Positions 15,201 through 26,829 are shown, counted from the stretch's first letter. The stretch is DNA of 64,000 bases from Asterias rubens (GCF_902459465.1 NC_047076.1:2307488-2371487), one strand, 5' to 3'. A program made the numbers and translations. The notes: a model not told the origin generated them from the letters alone.

Positions 15201-16634
15201 GTCGGAGGGTCCAACGGTCAAATGGCCGTTCTTGCTTGAATTATTGAGGTTAATAATAATAAACAATAGTATCATGAGTGTACCTCTCTATAAGCAAAGC
15301 AACTGGGCGTATATGGACATACATGATTCACATTATAAGCCAAAGCATATAGCAAATATGGGCATGGGAAATGTAATTGGTCTGCCGTTGGGAAACAAAC
15401 AACATACAGCCATAAATCGATCAATGGGGCTTATAATAATACAATAGTGCATTTAATACATTTGTGTACACATCTCATTTGTTGAAGTTACCTGTTCACA
15501 TTATATAGAGCAAAGGAACACAATAAGTGGATTTTCTTCAATGAACATTGGACATGAACGTACATGTACAATGTACTGTACATAGGCTCTTAGTGTGCAA
15601 TGTGCATGTTCAATGTATGTACATGTACATTGTACACTCACATGTACATGTATTCGTACATGTGTATTTTAGTCAAGTGATATTGGCATTGACTGACAAG
15701 CCAAAGACAGCGAAGACAACTACTTCAGATCAAAATTTGTTTAATTCTCAAAGAGTTTTTTGGCCATTGCCTGTCATTTACAACGGTTGAAATGTGAAAA
15801 ATAGGATAATCCAACTATAACTATATATAAACTACAGAGAGCCCAATATCGGCCGCACCTTTTGACAAGCTTTACGGTGAACATCCTTTCCTTCTTCCTG
15901 GTACGCTCGATCATTACATATTCAAATGTATGTAAATTTACGCAATGAATTATTCATTGGTAGGGCTGCAACTCAACGCTTGCATTCGGCATGTGGTTTT
16001 ACCGGTGGTCGATACTCGTTTGTTCAGAGATATCAGTTCCTAATTTGGCCGTTTTACAGTTCACAAATTTACTGTTAAGTGATTTTTTTTTAGGGGGAAA
16101 GAACTCGCATCACCGTCACCAAATGAACCTAGACATGTACATGTACATGCCCTTCATGTACATACATATACAATGCACATACACAAGCGTTTTAAGGACA
16201 CTTTCAAGTGAGGAAAAATTGTATCAATTAGCATGGGTACATTAATATACAAGTCAATATATACTTTTATACTGTTACCTCATCATTTTTGTGAATGCTG
16301 TAGACATGGAGGAAGCTGTATACATACGAGTGTGTAGTCACATGTAAAATAGTTGAAGCCACTCAGATCTGAGCAGTGCGCCGGGCGGTTTGTGCATGCA
16401 ATGCATGCAGTACATGCAGTGCACTGGTTATAGGTCATTGCCCCGATGCAGTGCAAGTGCACAATTCATAAATTCATTGTTAGATCGGTTTACATAAAAC
16501 GAGTACATTACCATGGCTTCTGCCCCGACAAAATAATATCAGGGAAATTTATAAACCACCCTTACCAAAATCGCGTAATATAAAAATTATTATGACAAAA
16601 TAACTATAAATATTTAATATTTCCACATCTTATT
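12216..16634. other. 4.4-kb gene-free stretch
   Basis: No confident gene. Perfect CRE palindromes TGACGTCA occur at about 14118 and 15158. A minus-strand ORF at 14035-14232 ends in a short Cys-containing tail but matches nothing recognised. A TGTACA-rich patch lies at 15555-15665 and again near 16130. Confidence 0.4.
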
Positions 16635-16754
16635 GCCTACGACCATACTACGTTGAATACACCGGTTCTCGTCAGAACACCGCAGTTAAGCAGCGTCGGG
16701 CCTGGTCAGTACTTGGATGGGAGACCGCCTGGGAATACCGGGTGTCGTAGGCTT
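16635..16754 (+). rRNA. 5S: 5S ribosomal RNA
   Basis: A 120-nt sequence beginning GCCTACGACCATACTACG and ending TGTCGTAGGC-TT, whose ends pair to form helix I. The internal promoter is recognisable: box A around AGTTAAGCAGCGTC and box C around TACTTGGATGGGAGACC. Four T at 16753-16756 serve as the Pol III terminator. A few bases in the loop region (GAACACCGCAG) differ from the animal consensus I know, so this could be a variant or a recently decayed copy. It stands alone here, not in an array. Confidence 0.93.
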
Positions 16755-16856
16755 TTGATCATTTTTAATTACACTTATTTTTAATTACACATAACAGGTT
16801 AATTTTTCTCTACCCATTTAGTGGCGAGCACAAATACAAATGATACATTTCTTTAC

Positions 16857-17238
16857 AGGCAGTGGACACTATTGGTAATTACTCAAAATAATTATTAGCA
16901 TGAAACCTTTCTTGGTGACGAGTAATGGGGAGAGATTGATGGTATAAAACATTGTGAGAAACGGCTCCCTCTGAAGTGCCATAGTTTTGAAAAAAAAAAG
17001 TAATTTTCCACGAATTTGATTTCGAGACCTCAGATTTAGAACTTGAGGTCTCGAAATCAACCATCTAAACGCACACAACTTCGTGTGACAAGGGTGTTTT
17101 TTTCTTTCTTATCTCGCAAGTTTGATGACCGATTGAGCTCAAATTTTCACAGGTTTGTTATTTTATACATAATATGTTGAGATACACCAACTGTAAAGGC
17201 TAGACTTTGACAATTACCAATAGTGTCCACTGCCTTTA
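16857..17238. repeat. TTAA-type MITE, GGCAGTGGACAC family (copy 1)
   Basis: Terminal inverted repeats read AGGCAGTGGACACTATTGG and its complement. The centre holds a 15-bp palindromic pair around TTTCGAGACCTCA. It is about 380 bp long, and its right end is followed by TTAA. Confidence 0.85.
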
Positions 17239-18064
17239 AAACGAACCAAGTCACTGCTTCCTGTGATAAGCCCAGTTTTTTGTCTTTCGAGAAAGAAACA
17301 AAATAAGTTAAACATAAAATTCCGAGGACTTTTTACCTCCATGCACTAACTTACAGCAGTCCATATCCTGGCCATCGCTTCCCAAATAACAAACAAAGGT
17401 GAACATACTGTTTTCGGTTAAATTAAACCTTCTTGACAAATACCAATTCAATTCAATTCAATTCAACTCAATTCAAAGTGGTCCGTATTTAACTGCGTTA
17501 AAAGTGCAAAAAATGATTCTATAACTACTGGACAAAGCCTGAACATCTTACGCCACACCTCGAGGTTCGTGAATAACGCCAGAGTTCTGCCGTTGAGCCC
17601 ACGTACATAACCACCTTTGACTCCGCATCATCACATGACCTTAATGAGATTCACAGTTAAATCCAACGTATACATGCTTATACATGTACACCAATACATG
17701 TCCTTCGGATAAGGACAGGGGAATAATAGTCTGACAGTGCATGCGCACTAAAATGTTGTATTAGTCGCCGTTAGAGGGCGCAACATCGACCGCCTGGAGG
17801 TCGGACTAGATACCAAACCTGGTCATTGCTTTATGTGGAACGCAATAGACTGCTTTTACTGTGGCCCCGAAGTTAGCGTGCGGTAAGGAGAAACAAAAAC
17901 AAAATCGCCGGCGGGACTGGGTTCAAATAATTTCGGTTCAAAACAGTGATTATCTCTTTTCCAGTTATTAGTATTGCGATAACGCGCACCAATCCGATCC
18001 AGACTAGCCCTTCGTCTAGTTACTGAATCACAATTTCTTGATTTGTGCATTTTATAATCGGGCG
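17239..18064. other. Intergenic, no gene seen
   Basis: Contains an AATTC-type pentamer microsatellite (about 17446-17476). A short segment near 17560 (CCTCGAGGTTCGTGAATAACG) resembles one at 21145. No coding signal. Confidence 0.4.
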
Positions 18065-18438
18065 TTAAAGACAGTGGACACTATTGGTACTAGTCTTCGC
18101 AATTGGTGTATCTCAACATATGCATGAAATAACAAACCTGTGAAAATTTGAGCTCAATCGGTCATCGAAGTTGCGAGATAATAATGAAAGAAAAATAACC
18201 ATTGTAACACGAAGCTGTGTGCGTTGAGATGGTTGATTTCGAGACCTCAAGTTCTAAATCTGAGGTCTCGAAATCAAATTCGTGGAAAATTACTTCTTTC
18301 TCGAAAACTATGGCACTTCAGAGGGAGCCCTTTCTCACAATGTTTTATACCATCAACCTCTCCCCATTACTCGTCACCAAGAAAGGTTTCATGCCGATAA
18401 ATATTTTGAGTAATTACCAATAGTGTCCACTGCCTTTA
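18065..18438. repeat. TTAA-type MITE, GGCAGTGGACAC family (copy 2)
   Basis: Same family as the copy at 16857, in inverted orientation, bounded on both sides by TTAA. The central GATTTCGAGACCTCA hairpin is perfect. Confidence 0.88.
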
Positions 18439-18823
18439 AACTAAAGATTCTGAGAGATTGGCTCCTGTAAGCCTGGCGTTACGGTTGACATCCCCTTGTG
18501 GGAGGTTGCCGAGTTCCCTTGACGAAAAGGTAATCTTAACAAACCTCATTGCCGCCAAGGTCAAACACGTGGAATTCGAAACTCTCAGACCTCATAGAGG
18601 GCGCTGGTCGGTCTTAATATTCTTGTTGGGTCATTTTCAAGAACAAAATCAAACGACGGGTTTAAACACCCTTTTCAATAAACTACCGACGCGTCAGCCA
18701 ATGACTACGACAGTAAAACAATAATAACTTTAGTATTGTTAAATTACCTTTTTTAATAGATGTTTGCTCTCAATTTGCATAAAGAAATATATTTTGAGTT
18801 TTATAATTACACACCAATGTGTT

Positions 18824-19235
18824 TTAAAGGCAGTGGACACTATTGGTAATTACTCAAAATAATTATTAGCATAAAACCTTACTTGGTGACGAGTAATAGG
18901 GAGAGGTTGAGGGTATAAATATTGTGAGAAAAGGCTCCCTCTGAAGTGACATAGTTTCGAGAAAGAAGTTAATTTCCACAAATTTGATTTCGAGACCTCA
19001 TAAGTATTTAGAATTTGAATTCTCGAAATCCAGCATCTGAAAGCACACAACTTCGTGTGACAAGGGTATTCTTATCTCACAACTTCCACGACCGATTGAG
19101 CTCACATTTTCACAGGTTTGCTATTTTATGCATAACCCTAACCCTAACCCTAACCCTAACCCTAACCCTAACCCTAACCCTAACGAGTGAGAAGACTGGT
19201 CTTGGAAAATTACCGATAGTGTCCAATGTCTTTTA
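18824..19235. repeat. TTAA-type MITE, GGCAGTGGACAC family (copy 3)
   Basis: The left end is TTAAAGGCAGTGGACAC and the right end is a degraded complement. It is interrupted by a telomere-repeat block at 19134-19184. Confidence 0.85.
19134..19184. repeat. Interstitial telomeric repeat (CCCTAA)n
   Basis: Eight uninterrupted copies of the hexamer AACCCT, the animal telomere repeat, sit inside a MITE just after its ATTTTATGCAT motif, where other copies have a short ATATGTTGAGATACACC segment. Confidence 0.97.
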
Positions 19236-19542
19236 GCACCTTCACAGGAATTCGGGAAAGTATTGAGTAAATAAAGTAGTTGAAAATAATTTTTAAAAAG
19301 TAAATGATTTGTACATATCAAAATCAAAAGATACAAGGATCGGTTTAAAATCGATCCAAATAATTAAGAATTAAAGTATGATTCTTATAGAAATCAAGTT
19401 AATTGGTTCCCCACCACTTGTTAAAAAGTAGTCAAGACCAGTACACCCGAGGCCAAGACCCATCAAGATCCGTCTTAGGACCGACAAGACTGTTCAGTAG
19501 TTGGTCCTTCCGGTGGAATACATTGATCTCTAAAATGGCGAT

Positions 19543-19692
19543 CAATGGGGGACTTTTGGGACGCTTGGTGGCATCAGACTTACTTAGGTAAAATCCATTG
19601 TTCTCAGTGATGTGAACATCCTTATAACTACGTTAACAATGGACATTTACCTGGCAAGTCTGCTGCCACCAAGAGTTCAAAAGTCTCCATTG
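19543..19692. repeat. Short hairpin MITE, CAATGGGAGACTTT family (copy 1)
   Basis: Both arms contain AATGG...GACTT and GTCTGCTGCCACC in inverted order, with CCATTGTTCTCA in the loop side. A second copy lies at 35988-36137. Confidence 0.75.
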
Positions 19693-19782
19693 AATATTCC
19701 TTTACAGTTTGACTCCTGAGATGGCGGACATGATAGGTGCGCGTATGAGTGCGCTACCATCGTGATAGATTACCCTTCCCCT

Positions 19783-22700
19783 CTAGCGCAGAGACTGGGC
19801 GATGTGCCGACCGCCGTCTACTGGTAGGATTTCCCCCGTTGTGAAGCTGGCATCATCGGACACGAGGAAAGCCACACACATGGCGACATCATCCACGGTG
19901 CAAGCTCGCCCCAGTGGGTGCCAACGCCTCCCCTCCTCCTCAAGCTAGTAAAACATGAGCAGATACCATTTAAGGGGGAATTCCAATGGAAAGGTGGGCA
20001 GATGTCAGGTAGACTTGATTGTCGACCCTGTTTTTTTGTGTCACCGATTAGAGGTTGCTTCGTCGACTGTTTGGGGGGTGGCTTGGAAGGACAGAGTAAG
20101 TCTACACATCTGGATCCAAACCACTGATCTCTATTTATTAAACCGACTGAGTATACTAGAGATCAGTGATCGAAATAGGTTCTTTACAATCATATCAGAT
20201 ATGTAGACTAAAGCCCAGTTCATACTTCCTGCGAATGCGAAGCGAATGTTGATGTCAAAAAATCGCTAGAATAGTCGCAGCAGTCAACTTTGATCAACTC
20301 ACATGCGATTATCGCTGCAAAAGGAAGGTTGTTAGGTAAAATTCTTGTCAAATTCGCATCATTCGCATTCGCAGGAAGTATGAACTGGGCTTTGCTCTGT
20401 CCTTCCAAGTCGGCCTCCAAAAGAGTCACCAATTAGAAGGTGATACATCAACTCTCTTTGGGGCTGACTTGGAAGGACCATGAAGGACTGGGCAAGTCTA
20501 TGCATAATCGAAACAGGTTCGTTTTGATCAGATGTTTGTGTGATACAGATCTCTTTTCTCCAGTATTTCGTGTTGCAGTTGGGGTAAAACGAGTTCCTTT
20601 CAATACAATTTTTATTACGACTTTTATACTGGCGACTGATTTCTGTACAAGACCTATAAATAATTTTGTAATTCAACAGAGGGCGCCTTACCACATTTGT
20701 GGTCTCTTCTGCGCTTGTTGTTGTTTAGTCTTTGTGCAAGACGTTTCTCGTTCCCTTTTCACGCACACCGCGGCCAGTTCACCGACAGCGCGCGCACTGA
20801 CTCACCTGACTTATAGTCCACTCACTTTCTCCGGGGCGGTGAGTGGACTATAAGTCAGGTGAATCGGTGCGTGCGCTGTCGGTGAATTGGCCGCGGTGTG
20901 CGTGAAAAGGGAACGAGAAACGTCTTGCACCAAGACTAGTTGTTGATAGATGGCAGAGGGCTACACAATTTAGTTTGTTTGAAAACATACAACAATGCTT
21001 ACATTTTCATCCGTTGGATTCCACTTGGGAGCAGCTTTCTGGTAAATTGGAGTTACAGTCAGACCAGGACTATGACAAGAACGGGAAAATGAAAGAGTTT
21101 AAATTAAAAAGATCCACAACAAACTTTTACTTCTCGTCACACTTCGAGGCTCGTGAATTACGCGCCAGCAGAGTTGCACGTCTGATCGATCTTGCATCGC
21201 ATCCATACCAATACCTGTCCCTTGAGGATGAGATCAGGGGACCAGTCTACACACAAGTTTGAATACATTACAACGCTTGGTGGCCAATTTCATTTGTTTT
21301 TCTTTTCTGTCGTCTGCTCCGCGACTTCGACTGCCCCGTGAATAGTCGTTGGCCGCAAAGAACATGTTACACAATGGCTTTACCGAAGCTACCATTGGGA
21401 CACGGCTTTTGTTTATGAACATGCACACATTTTTTTGAGAATAATTTTCAGAATAACTCTGCTGCCACCTAGCGTCCACGAATGTTCCAATAAAATGTTT
21501 TTAAATTAAACTTATATGACTGTTTACCCACAGACATAAAGAATATCTGTGTGTTTACCTCACTGCATTGACTCGTATCTGCTGGTCAGCAAGCTCTGTG
21601 GGTTCCAAATAAAACAAATTGATTTTTAAAAGCAACAAATAAAACCGGGAAAAGTAGGCCCTGGAACAAATTAGTGCAAAGGATTAATATAGACGGGCAA
21701 AGATTGATAGAGAAAAACACGCGACCACAAGCAAAATGGCGCCCGATCGTGCAATTATGGGTAACATTTCATGGAACTGCCAAAGTGGAAAAAACTCGAC
21801 ACATAATTTCGCTAACAAGTATAAGGTTACCAGTGTATGATTACCAGTGTAATTTATGACTGAGGTCTATCCAACTCAATTTTGCTCATCAGCAGAGAGC
21901 AATTATTTATTTCCTCCGTGTTCTATAAAATTGTCCCATGGTAGCTTTATTTTGTGAAGTATGAGACTCACCGATTGCAACTGTTTTTGTAAAGTGATCT
22001 ACAGCTGCTTTGGTCATTCCGTATCCAAGAAGACCGGGAGACTACGGGAAGAGAAAACAAACTAATGTTTATTGTTAGACAGAGGGCGCCCTGCGAATCA
22101 ATCCAAAACATAAAACATAAAGGTCAATTTTCTAATAAAACGTGGCCTATACAGAAGATAATAACAAAATATTGTCAGTTTTAAATGTCCCGGAAAATTA
22201 GGAAAACACACGCAATCAAAGGGAGGGACTGAAAACATAATCACTATGTAAATTAATGGCCCTCACCAGGATTCGAATTTCACAGAGCAATGTTTTTATG
22301 ACAGCACGGCAAAAACAACTGAGTTAACAGTGGATGGCAAGTTGGTTTACGTACATACTACATTATACTATCATACATACTATATTATATTACACCACAC
22401 ATATTTGTATACTATACCACACTTACTATAACATACTACTACAAAGATGCCTCTGAAGACGTTCCGGTTTTTTTGAAAAAAATCCTAAGGCCATCTACCC
22501 AACTCATATTATATACTCTCTTAATATTAATTTAAATTTTTGGTTTTTACCCATATACACCGATGTGTGTAGCACTGTATACTCAGTACTTTCCCGAGTC
22601 CTGTAAAAAAAATCACAGGCATTTTACTCGGGTTGGATTCGAACCCACGACCTTTGCAATTCTAGAGCAGTGTCATACCAACTAGACCACCGAGATATGG

Positions 22701-25700
22701 GTAAATTAATATGTATATGGGTACAAACCAAAAATTTAAATTAATATTCTTTATCCAGATGCAAATTTAACATCTACTCTCTTAATGTAAGAGTGAAAAA
22801 GCACTCTTTGAAGAGCCAATAGACAACTCTTTTTCGAGTGGTCTTCCACTCTTTGAGATTGAAGTTTGCATCTTTTTGAGTGATTTTTCACTCTGTCCTG
22901 GAGTGAAACCTCTAAAACTGTGAAATAACCACCACTCTTTTTGAAGAGCCATATAAGGGACAGCTCGAAAAGTAAAGAGTGGTGTTTTTAACTCTTTTAC
23001 ATTAATTAGAGAGTAATACATTACTTACCGCTCTTTTACTTGAAGTACTGGACACATTGACAATCGAACCTTAAAGTAAGTAAAGAGAAATTCCGTTTAC
23101 AACAACCCCCCAAACAAACACAAGGCACATTAAAGCCAGTGGACACTATTGGCAATTACTCAAAATAATTATGAGCATAACACTTTTCATGATTACGAGT
23201 AATGGGGAGAGGTTGATGATATAAAACATTGTGAGAAACGGCTCCCACTGAAGTGCCATAGTTTTCGAGAAAGAAGTAATTTTCCACGAATTTGATTTCG
23301 AGACCTCAGATTTAGAACTTGAGGTCTCGAAATCAACCATCTAAACGCACACAACTTCGTGTGACAAGGGTGGTTTTTTCTTTCATTATTATCTCGCAAG
23401 GTCGATGACCGATTGAGCTCAAATTTTCACAGGTTTGTTATTTTATGCATATGTTGAGATACACTAACTGTGAAGGCTAGTCTTTGACAATTACCAATAG
23501 TGTCCACTGCCTTTAAGTATAAGTAAGTAAGTAAGGTTAGTGGTGACATGGCGACACCATGTAAAATATTGGTTTGTGAGTATCAGGGGTGCGATGAAAA
23601 GAGCCGGTTCGTTATGCTCGGTTTCGGTCAGTATGCTTTGGCAATCTTCTGGAGAATACTGGACTCTGTTGTGTCTGTTAGAAGACAGTCGGAGCAAACT
23701 GCCCGAAACGTCGATTAACAAACCGGCTCTTCTGAGAGCCACCACAACTCACAAAAGATATGATTAACATGATGTCACCGCAAACCTTACTTTACTTCGT
23801 ATTTTTCTCAGCCTTACCACACAAACTTAACTTAGACAAAGTTTACAATAAAATTATTTTGCTATGAAGAAAGATTACACATAAGGCGATTCTGAAACTT
23901 GTTATAGCGCCCTCTTTAGTTAAAATTAGCACACATTATTCAAAGACAGGGCATTAAACAATACCTTTTGTTTTAGCGAGATGAGATGTAAAATGCTTTG
24001 TAACCAAGAACATGGAACGGATGTTGCCGGACACCAGTGCATCTAGCTGGTCCACTGTCGTCTCCAAGAGACCACCGTAGGAAAGTACTCCTGCACTGTT
24101 TACCTTATTACGTAATCGAGATAGAAACAAAGTCTTAACAAAATAACAACAACATATTATGATAATCGTTTATGCAGAAACGATTCTCAGATATTGTTGA
24201 ATCCCTCTTTCTCTATGAAACCATATTCCTTCAAAGGCACTGGACAGTGGTCACTACTAAAAATAATTGTTAGTAAGCATAAGAACTTACTTGGTAACGA
24301 GCAATGGAGAGCTGTTGATAGTATAAAACATTGTGAGAAACGGCTCATTCTGAAGTAACTTTTTGAGAAAGAGGCAATTTCTCACTCAAATATTAAAATA
24401 CTTCATGCCTGAAGCCTCTTAGTAGGCACCTGACAACACACAATATTGTGCATTTTTTTTTTTAATATACATTATTGTCGTGCAACTTCGGTGACCAATT
24501 GAGTCCAAATGTTCACATTTTGTTATTTTAAGCATTCTGATGGTTAAACACCACCTGAGAACACTGGTTTTAGACAAACCAAAGGCGTCCATTGCCTTTA
24601 ACCCGAGCTGAAGCGCAGACAACGCAATGGAAGTCACCGGGCGGGGATGATTGGGGGGGGGGGGGGGGGGTCCAGCGAGACATGGCCGGAATTTTGCAGA
24701 AGTCTGTGAGTGATTGACTTATCTTACACAAATAAGTCACATAAAACACTTACCAAAATATGAAGTTTTGGGAAATTTTCTATTGTCTTCTTAACAAGTT
24801 CCTTGACATCTCTTTCCAAAGTCAGGTCTGCTTTGACGATCAGAATCTGTTATTATGGAAATAAAGGTATGGCATTTAAAGGCGCTGTAGACGTTTGGTA
24901 ATTACTCAAAATATATTAGCATATAACGAGCAACGGAGAGCTGTTGATAATATGAAACATTGTGAGAAACGACTCCCTCTGAAGTAACGTAGTTTTCGAG
25001 AAAGATGTAATTTATCACTAAAATAATAGAAGACTTCTGGCCAGAAGCCTTTTATTCCAATCTGAAAGCACGATATTTTGTACAAATTCTTTTACAATTT
25101 AATTGCAAATTCAATGACCAATTGAGTACAAACTTTCACAGCCTTGTTATTGTATGTATATGTTGTGATACACAAAGTGAGAATACTGGTATTTGACAAC
25201 AAACGTGTTCAGGCCTTTAAACCAATAACTACGACACGATGGTATAGGATTTCACCGTGGTTTTCCAGACTAATTAATAAACAGCCAGACATTCAATATA
25301 AATAATGAAAATAAAATATTCGGTTTTTATACAGCGCTACACCATAAGGGCGTCTCAAAGCACTTCCACATTATTAGACCTGGTCACTGGGCCTTAAATC
25401 ATTCCTTAAACCATCTCAGCTCCCTGGGGATTATACAGCCTGTGGCCACCAAATATGTAGCGCACTAAGCTAAACCAACCACAAGAACCATCTCTGCCCT
25501 CACACAGGTACCCATTTACTCCTGGGTGGAGAGAAGCATTTAGTTAAGTGTTTTGCTCAAGGACACAAATATCTCGACCGGGATTCGAACCCACACTCTG
25601 CTGAACAGAAGCACCAGAGCTTGAGTTCGGTGCTCAATTTAAACAACATACATCTTACCCTATAGCTATATAAACCACTAAAACTACGGTCTTTTGAGCT

Positions 25701-26829
25701 GTTGATGCATTCAATTTCGATCTCGTGCACACACAATTGTGTGTACTTTCTCACTCAGATTCAATTCGGTCATTCTATTTCTGCATACAGAACGCTACAC
25801 CTTTTCGTAAGTTGAATGTCTACTTCCTAATTGTATGGTTGACTAGCTCGTTCTACTGGCTTTATGATTCAAGACTTGGAGATGAGAAGCAAAAAGGAAG
25901 CCAACCTTGTCGGCGTCTAGTCCCTTGTCTTCGCATGCAGCCTGCACCAATCGTAGGTTGTCATCATTTCGACCAACTAGCACCACACTACACCCAAGAG
26001 TGGCAAGATGGCGGGCAATACCTGCACCAATACCAGAACTTGCCCCTGAAACAAGATTAAAACGTTGAACTGTAAAGCGACAAACAATTTCATGCAAACG
26101 TAGGCTTTGCTGGCACTGAAATATTTATAAATACCAACCACGAAAGCGTCAAAGTTGGAAGAAAAACAAAAACAGCTTTTTTTTACAAAGGCTTTAAAGT
26201 AAATGTTTACCTTTGTTAACATGTATAACTCCACTAATTAATAACCATAAAAACTTACTTGGTAAGAGCTATATGGAGAGCTGCTGCTAATTTAAAAAAA
26301 ACATGCTTTTTGAAAAAACACCATTTGAAGTAATGTAGTTGATGAGAAAATTGTGTTATTTCCACCGAAAGCACACGGTTCTATGTAAAGGCATACCAGG
26401 AAGAAAACATAGACATGCAGAACATCGGTGGAGCTGAAGGCAGGAATTAATATTTCTCTTAAAAGATGGCAGATCATAGGATGAGGGGAAACATGCACTC
26501 AGGCAAGGAGCTCCAAAGAGATGCAGTACGAGGGAAAAAGCTACTGGAGTAGCTCTTTGTTCTACATCTCGGCACAGCAACGGTATAAGGATGAGAACAA
26601 GCAGAAAGCCTGGTCTCACGCTCAAACACCCTGTCGGGAGGAACAAGGTTGGATATACTGGTGGAACATTTACTATACCTGTAAAAACAGACATAGGCTT
26701 GCTACAGACCTCGACATAATCAGATGTGCAAGCCACCATATTGTTATAGAAACCCCGTCCACTATTCAAGAACATGCATGTAGACTTACCTGTGACGACC
26801 GCAACTTTTCCGTTCAGAAAAAAACTCAT
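19783..26829 (-). CDS. Short-chain dehydrogenase/reductase (SDR), 262 aa
   Basis: An NAD(P)(H)-dependent oxidoreductase of the classical SDR family; the substrate cannot be told. Nine exons: 26829-26790, 26045-25906, 24846-24754, 24103-23965, 23069-23029, 22041-21972, 21595-21559, 21069-21003 and 19944-19783 (TAG). They total 789 nt and every phase agrees. Motifs: cofactor loop TGASSGIG (13-20), NSAG (93-96), Asn118, Ser144/145 and Tyr158-x3-Lys162, so the catalytic tetrad is complete. IRVNAVSPG (181-189) and DDASFTTG near the C-terminus are classical. There is no signal peptide or membrane segment, so a soluble enzyme is expected. The start is the first ATG of the first exon (MSFFLNGKVAVVTG). 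FabG-like or glucose-1-dehydrogenase-like database names are likely. Confidence 0.9.
20211..20393. repeat. MITE with AAGCCCAGTTCATACTTCC ends
   Basis: The left end AAGCCCAGTTCATACTTCC and the right end GGAAGTATGAACTGGGCTTT are inverted copies about 180 bp apart. It lies in the last intron of the SDR gene. Confidence 0.85.
20726..20938. mobile_element. Foldback MITE sharing ends with the 40-kb transposon
   Basis: A nearly perfect 213-bp hairpin starting TAGTCTTTGTGCAAGACG and ending in its complement. Flanks GTTGTTGTT and GTTGTTGAT form a 9-bp target duplication with one mismatch. The arms match the terminal inverted repeats of the element at 40001-44286. It lies in the last SDR intron. Confidence 0.88.
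22525..22700 (-). repeat. tRNA-derived SINE (family 1)
   Basis: On the minus strand: A box GGTGGTCTAGTTGGTA, B box GGTTCGAATCC, a body with ATGCCTGTGATT, then a tail with GAGTATACAG and CACATCGGTGTA. The copy at 61937 shares head, body and tail. Confidence 0.8.
22770..23015. repeat. Foldback repeat with ACTCTTTTTGAAGAGCC motif
   Basis: ACTCT(C)TTAATGTAAGAGTG at the left and CTCTTTTACATTAATTAGAGAG at the right are inverted, with internal CACTCTTTGAAGAGCC repeats. It ends 14 bp before SDR exon 5 (donor side). Confidence 0.65.
23129..23516. repeat. TTAA-type MITE, GGCAGTGGACAC family (copy 4)
   Basis: Bounded by TTAA on both sides with a full internal hairpin. It lies in SDR intron 4. Confidence 0.88.
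23528..23790 (+). mobile_element. Penelope-like terminal fragment
   Basis: The ends GTAAGGTTAGTGGTGACAT and ATGTCACCGCAAACCTTAC are imperfectly inverted. An internal pair AAGAGCCGGTT/AACCGGCTCTT encloses CCCGAAACGTCGAT, which looks like the 3' half of a hammerhead (GAAAC-GUC), but the CUGANGA half is degraded. It shares terminal motifs with 8037 and 38705. Confidence 0.45.
24231..24602. repeat. Diverged GGCA-TGGAC MITE (copy 5)
   Basis: Starts CAAAGGCACTGGACA and ends CCATTGCCTTTAA, with the characteristic ACATTGTGAGAAACGGCTC inside. It lies in SDR intron 3. Confidence 0.7.
24653..24670. repeat. Poly-G tract (18 G)
   Basis: An uninterrupted run of 18 G in SDR intron 3. Confidence 0.95.
24873..25220. 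repeat. Diverged GGCA-TGGAC MITE (copy 6)
   Basis: TTTAAAGGCGCTGTAGACG at the left and CAGGCCTTTAAA at the right, with the shared ACATTGTGAGAAACG core. It starts 27 bp from SDR exon 3. Confidence 0.7.
25324..25640 (-). repeat. tRNA-Ser/Leu-like SINE (family 2), near full length
   Basis: On the minus strand a head with GTGGGTTCGAATCCC is followed by GTGTCCTTGAGCAAAACAC, TGGGTACCTGTG and a tail TGGAAGTGCTTTGAGACG. Related copies lie at 37430 (plus) and 52055 (minus). Confidence 0.8.
26380..26610 (-). pseudogene. LINE reverse-transcriptase 3' end, decayed
   Basis: The minus strand reads PYTVAVPRCRTKSYSSSFF, then a block with SLWSSLPE, then after one frameshift SSYDLPSFKRNINS. The order -LWNSLP-...-FKR- is typical of the C-terminus of CR1/L2/Rex-type LINE polymerases. 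It lies in the first SDR intron. The overlapping long ORFs here are by-products of this relic. Confidence 0.65.

Noticed and set aside
20975-21262. 95-aa plus-strand ORF that looks coding
   Set aside because: It overlaps SDR exon 8 (21069-21003, minus), whose protein SPGLTVTPIYQK and phase fit the gene exactly; the plus-strand frame matches nothing.
22630-22700. Possible tRNA gene with good A and B boxes
   Set aside because: The acceptor ends do not pair and a SINE body and tail follow; the copy at 61935 repeats the same structure.
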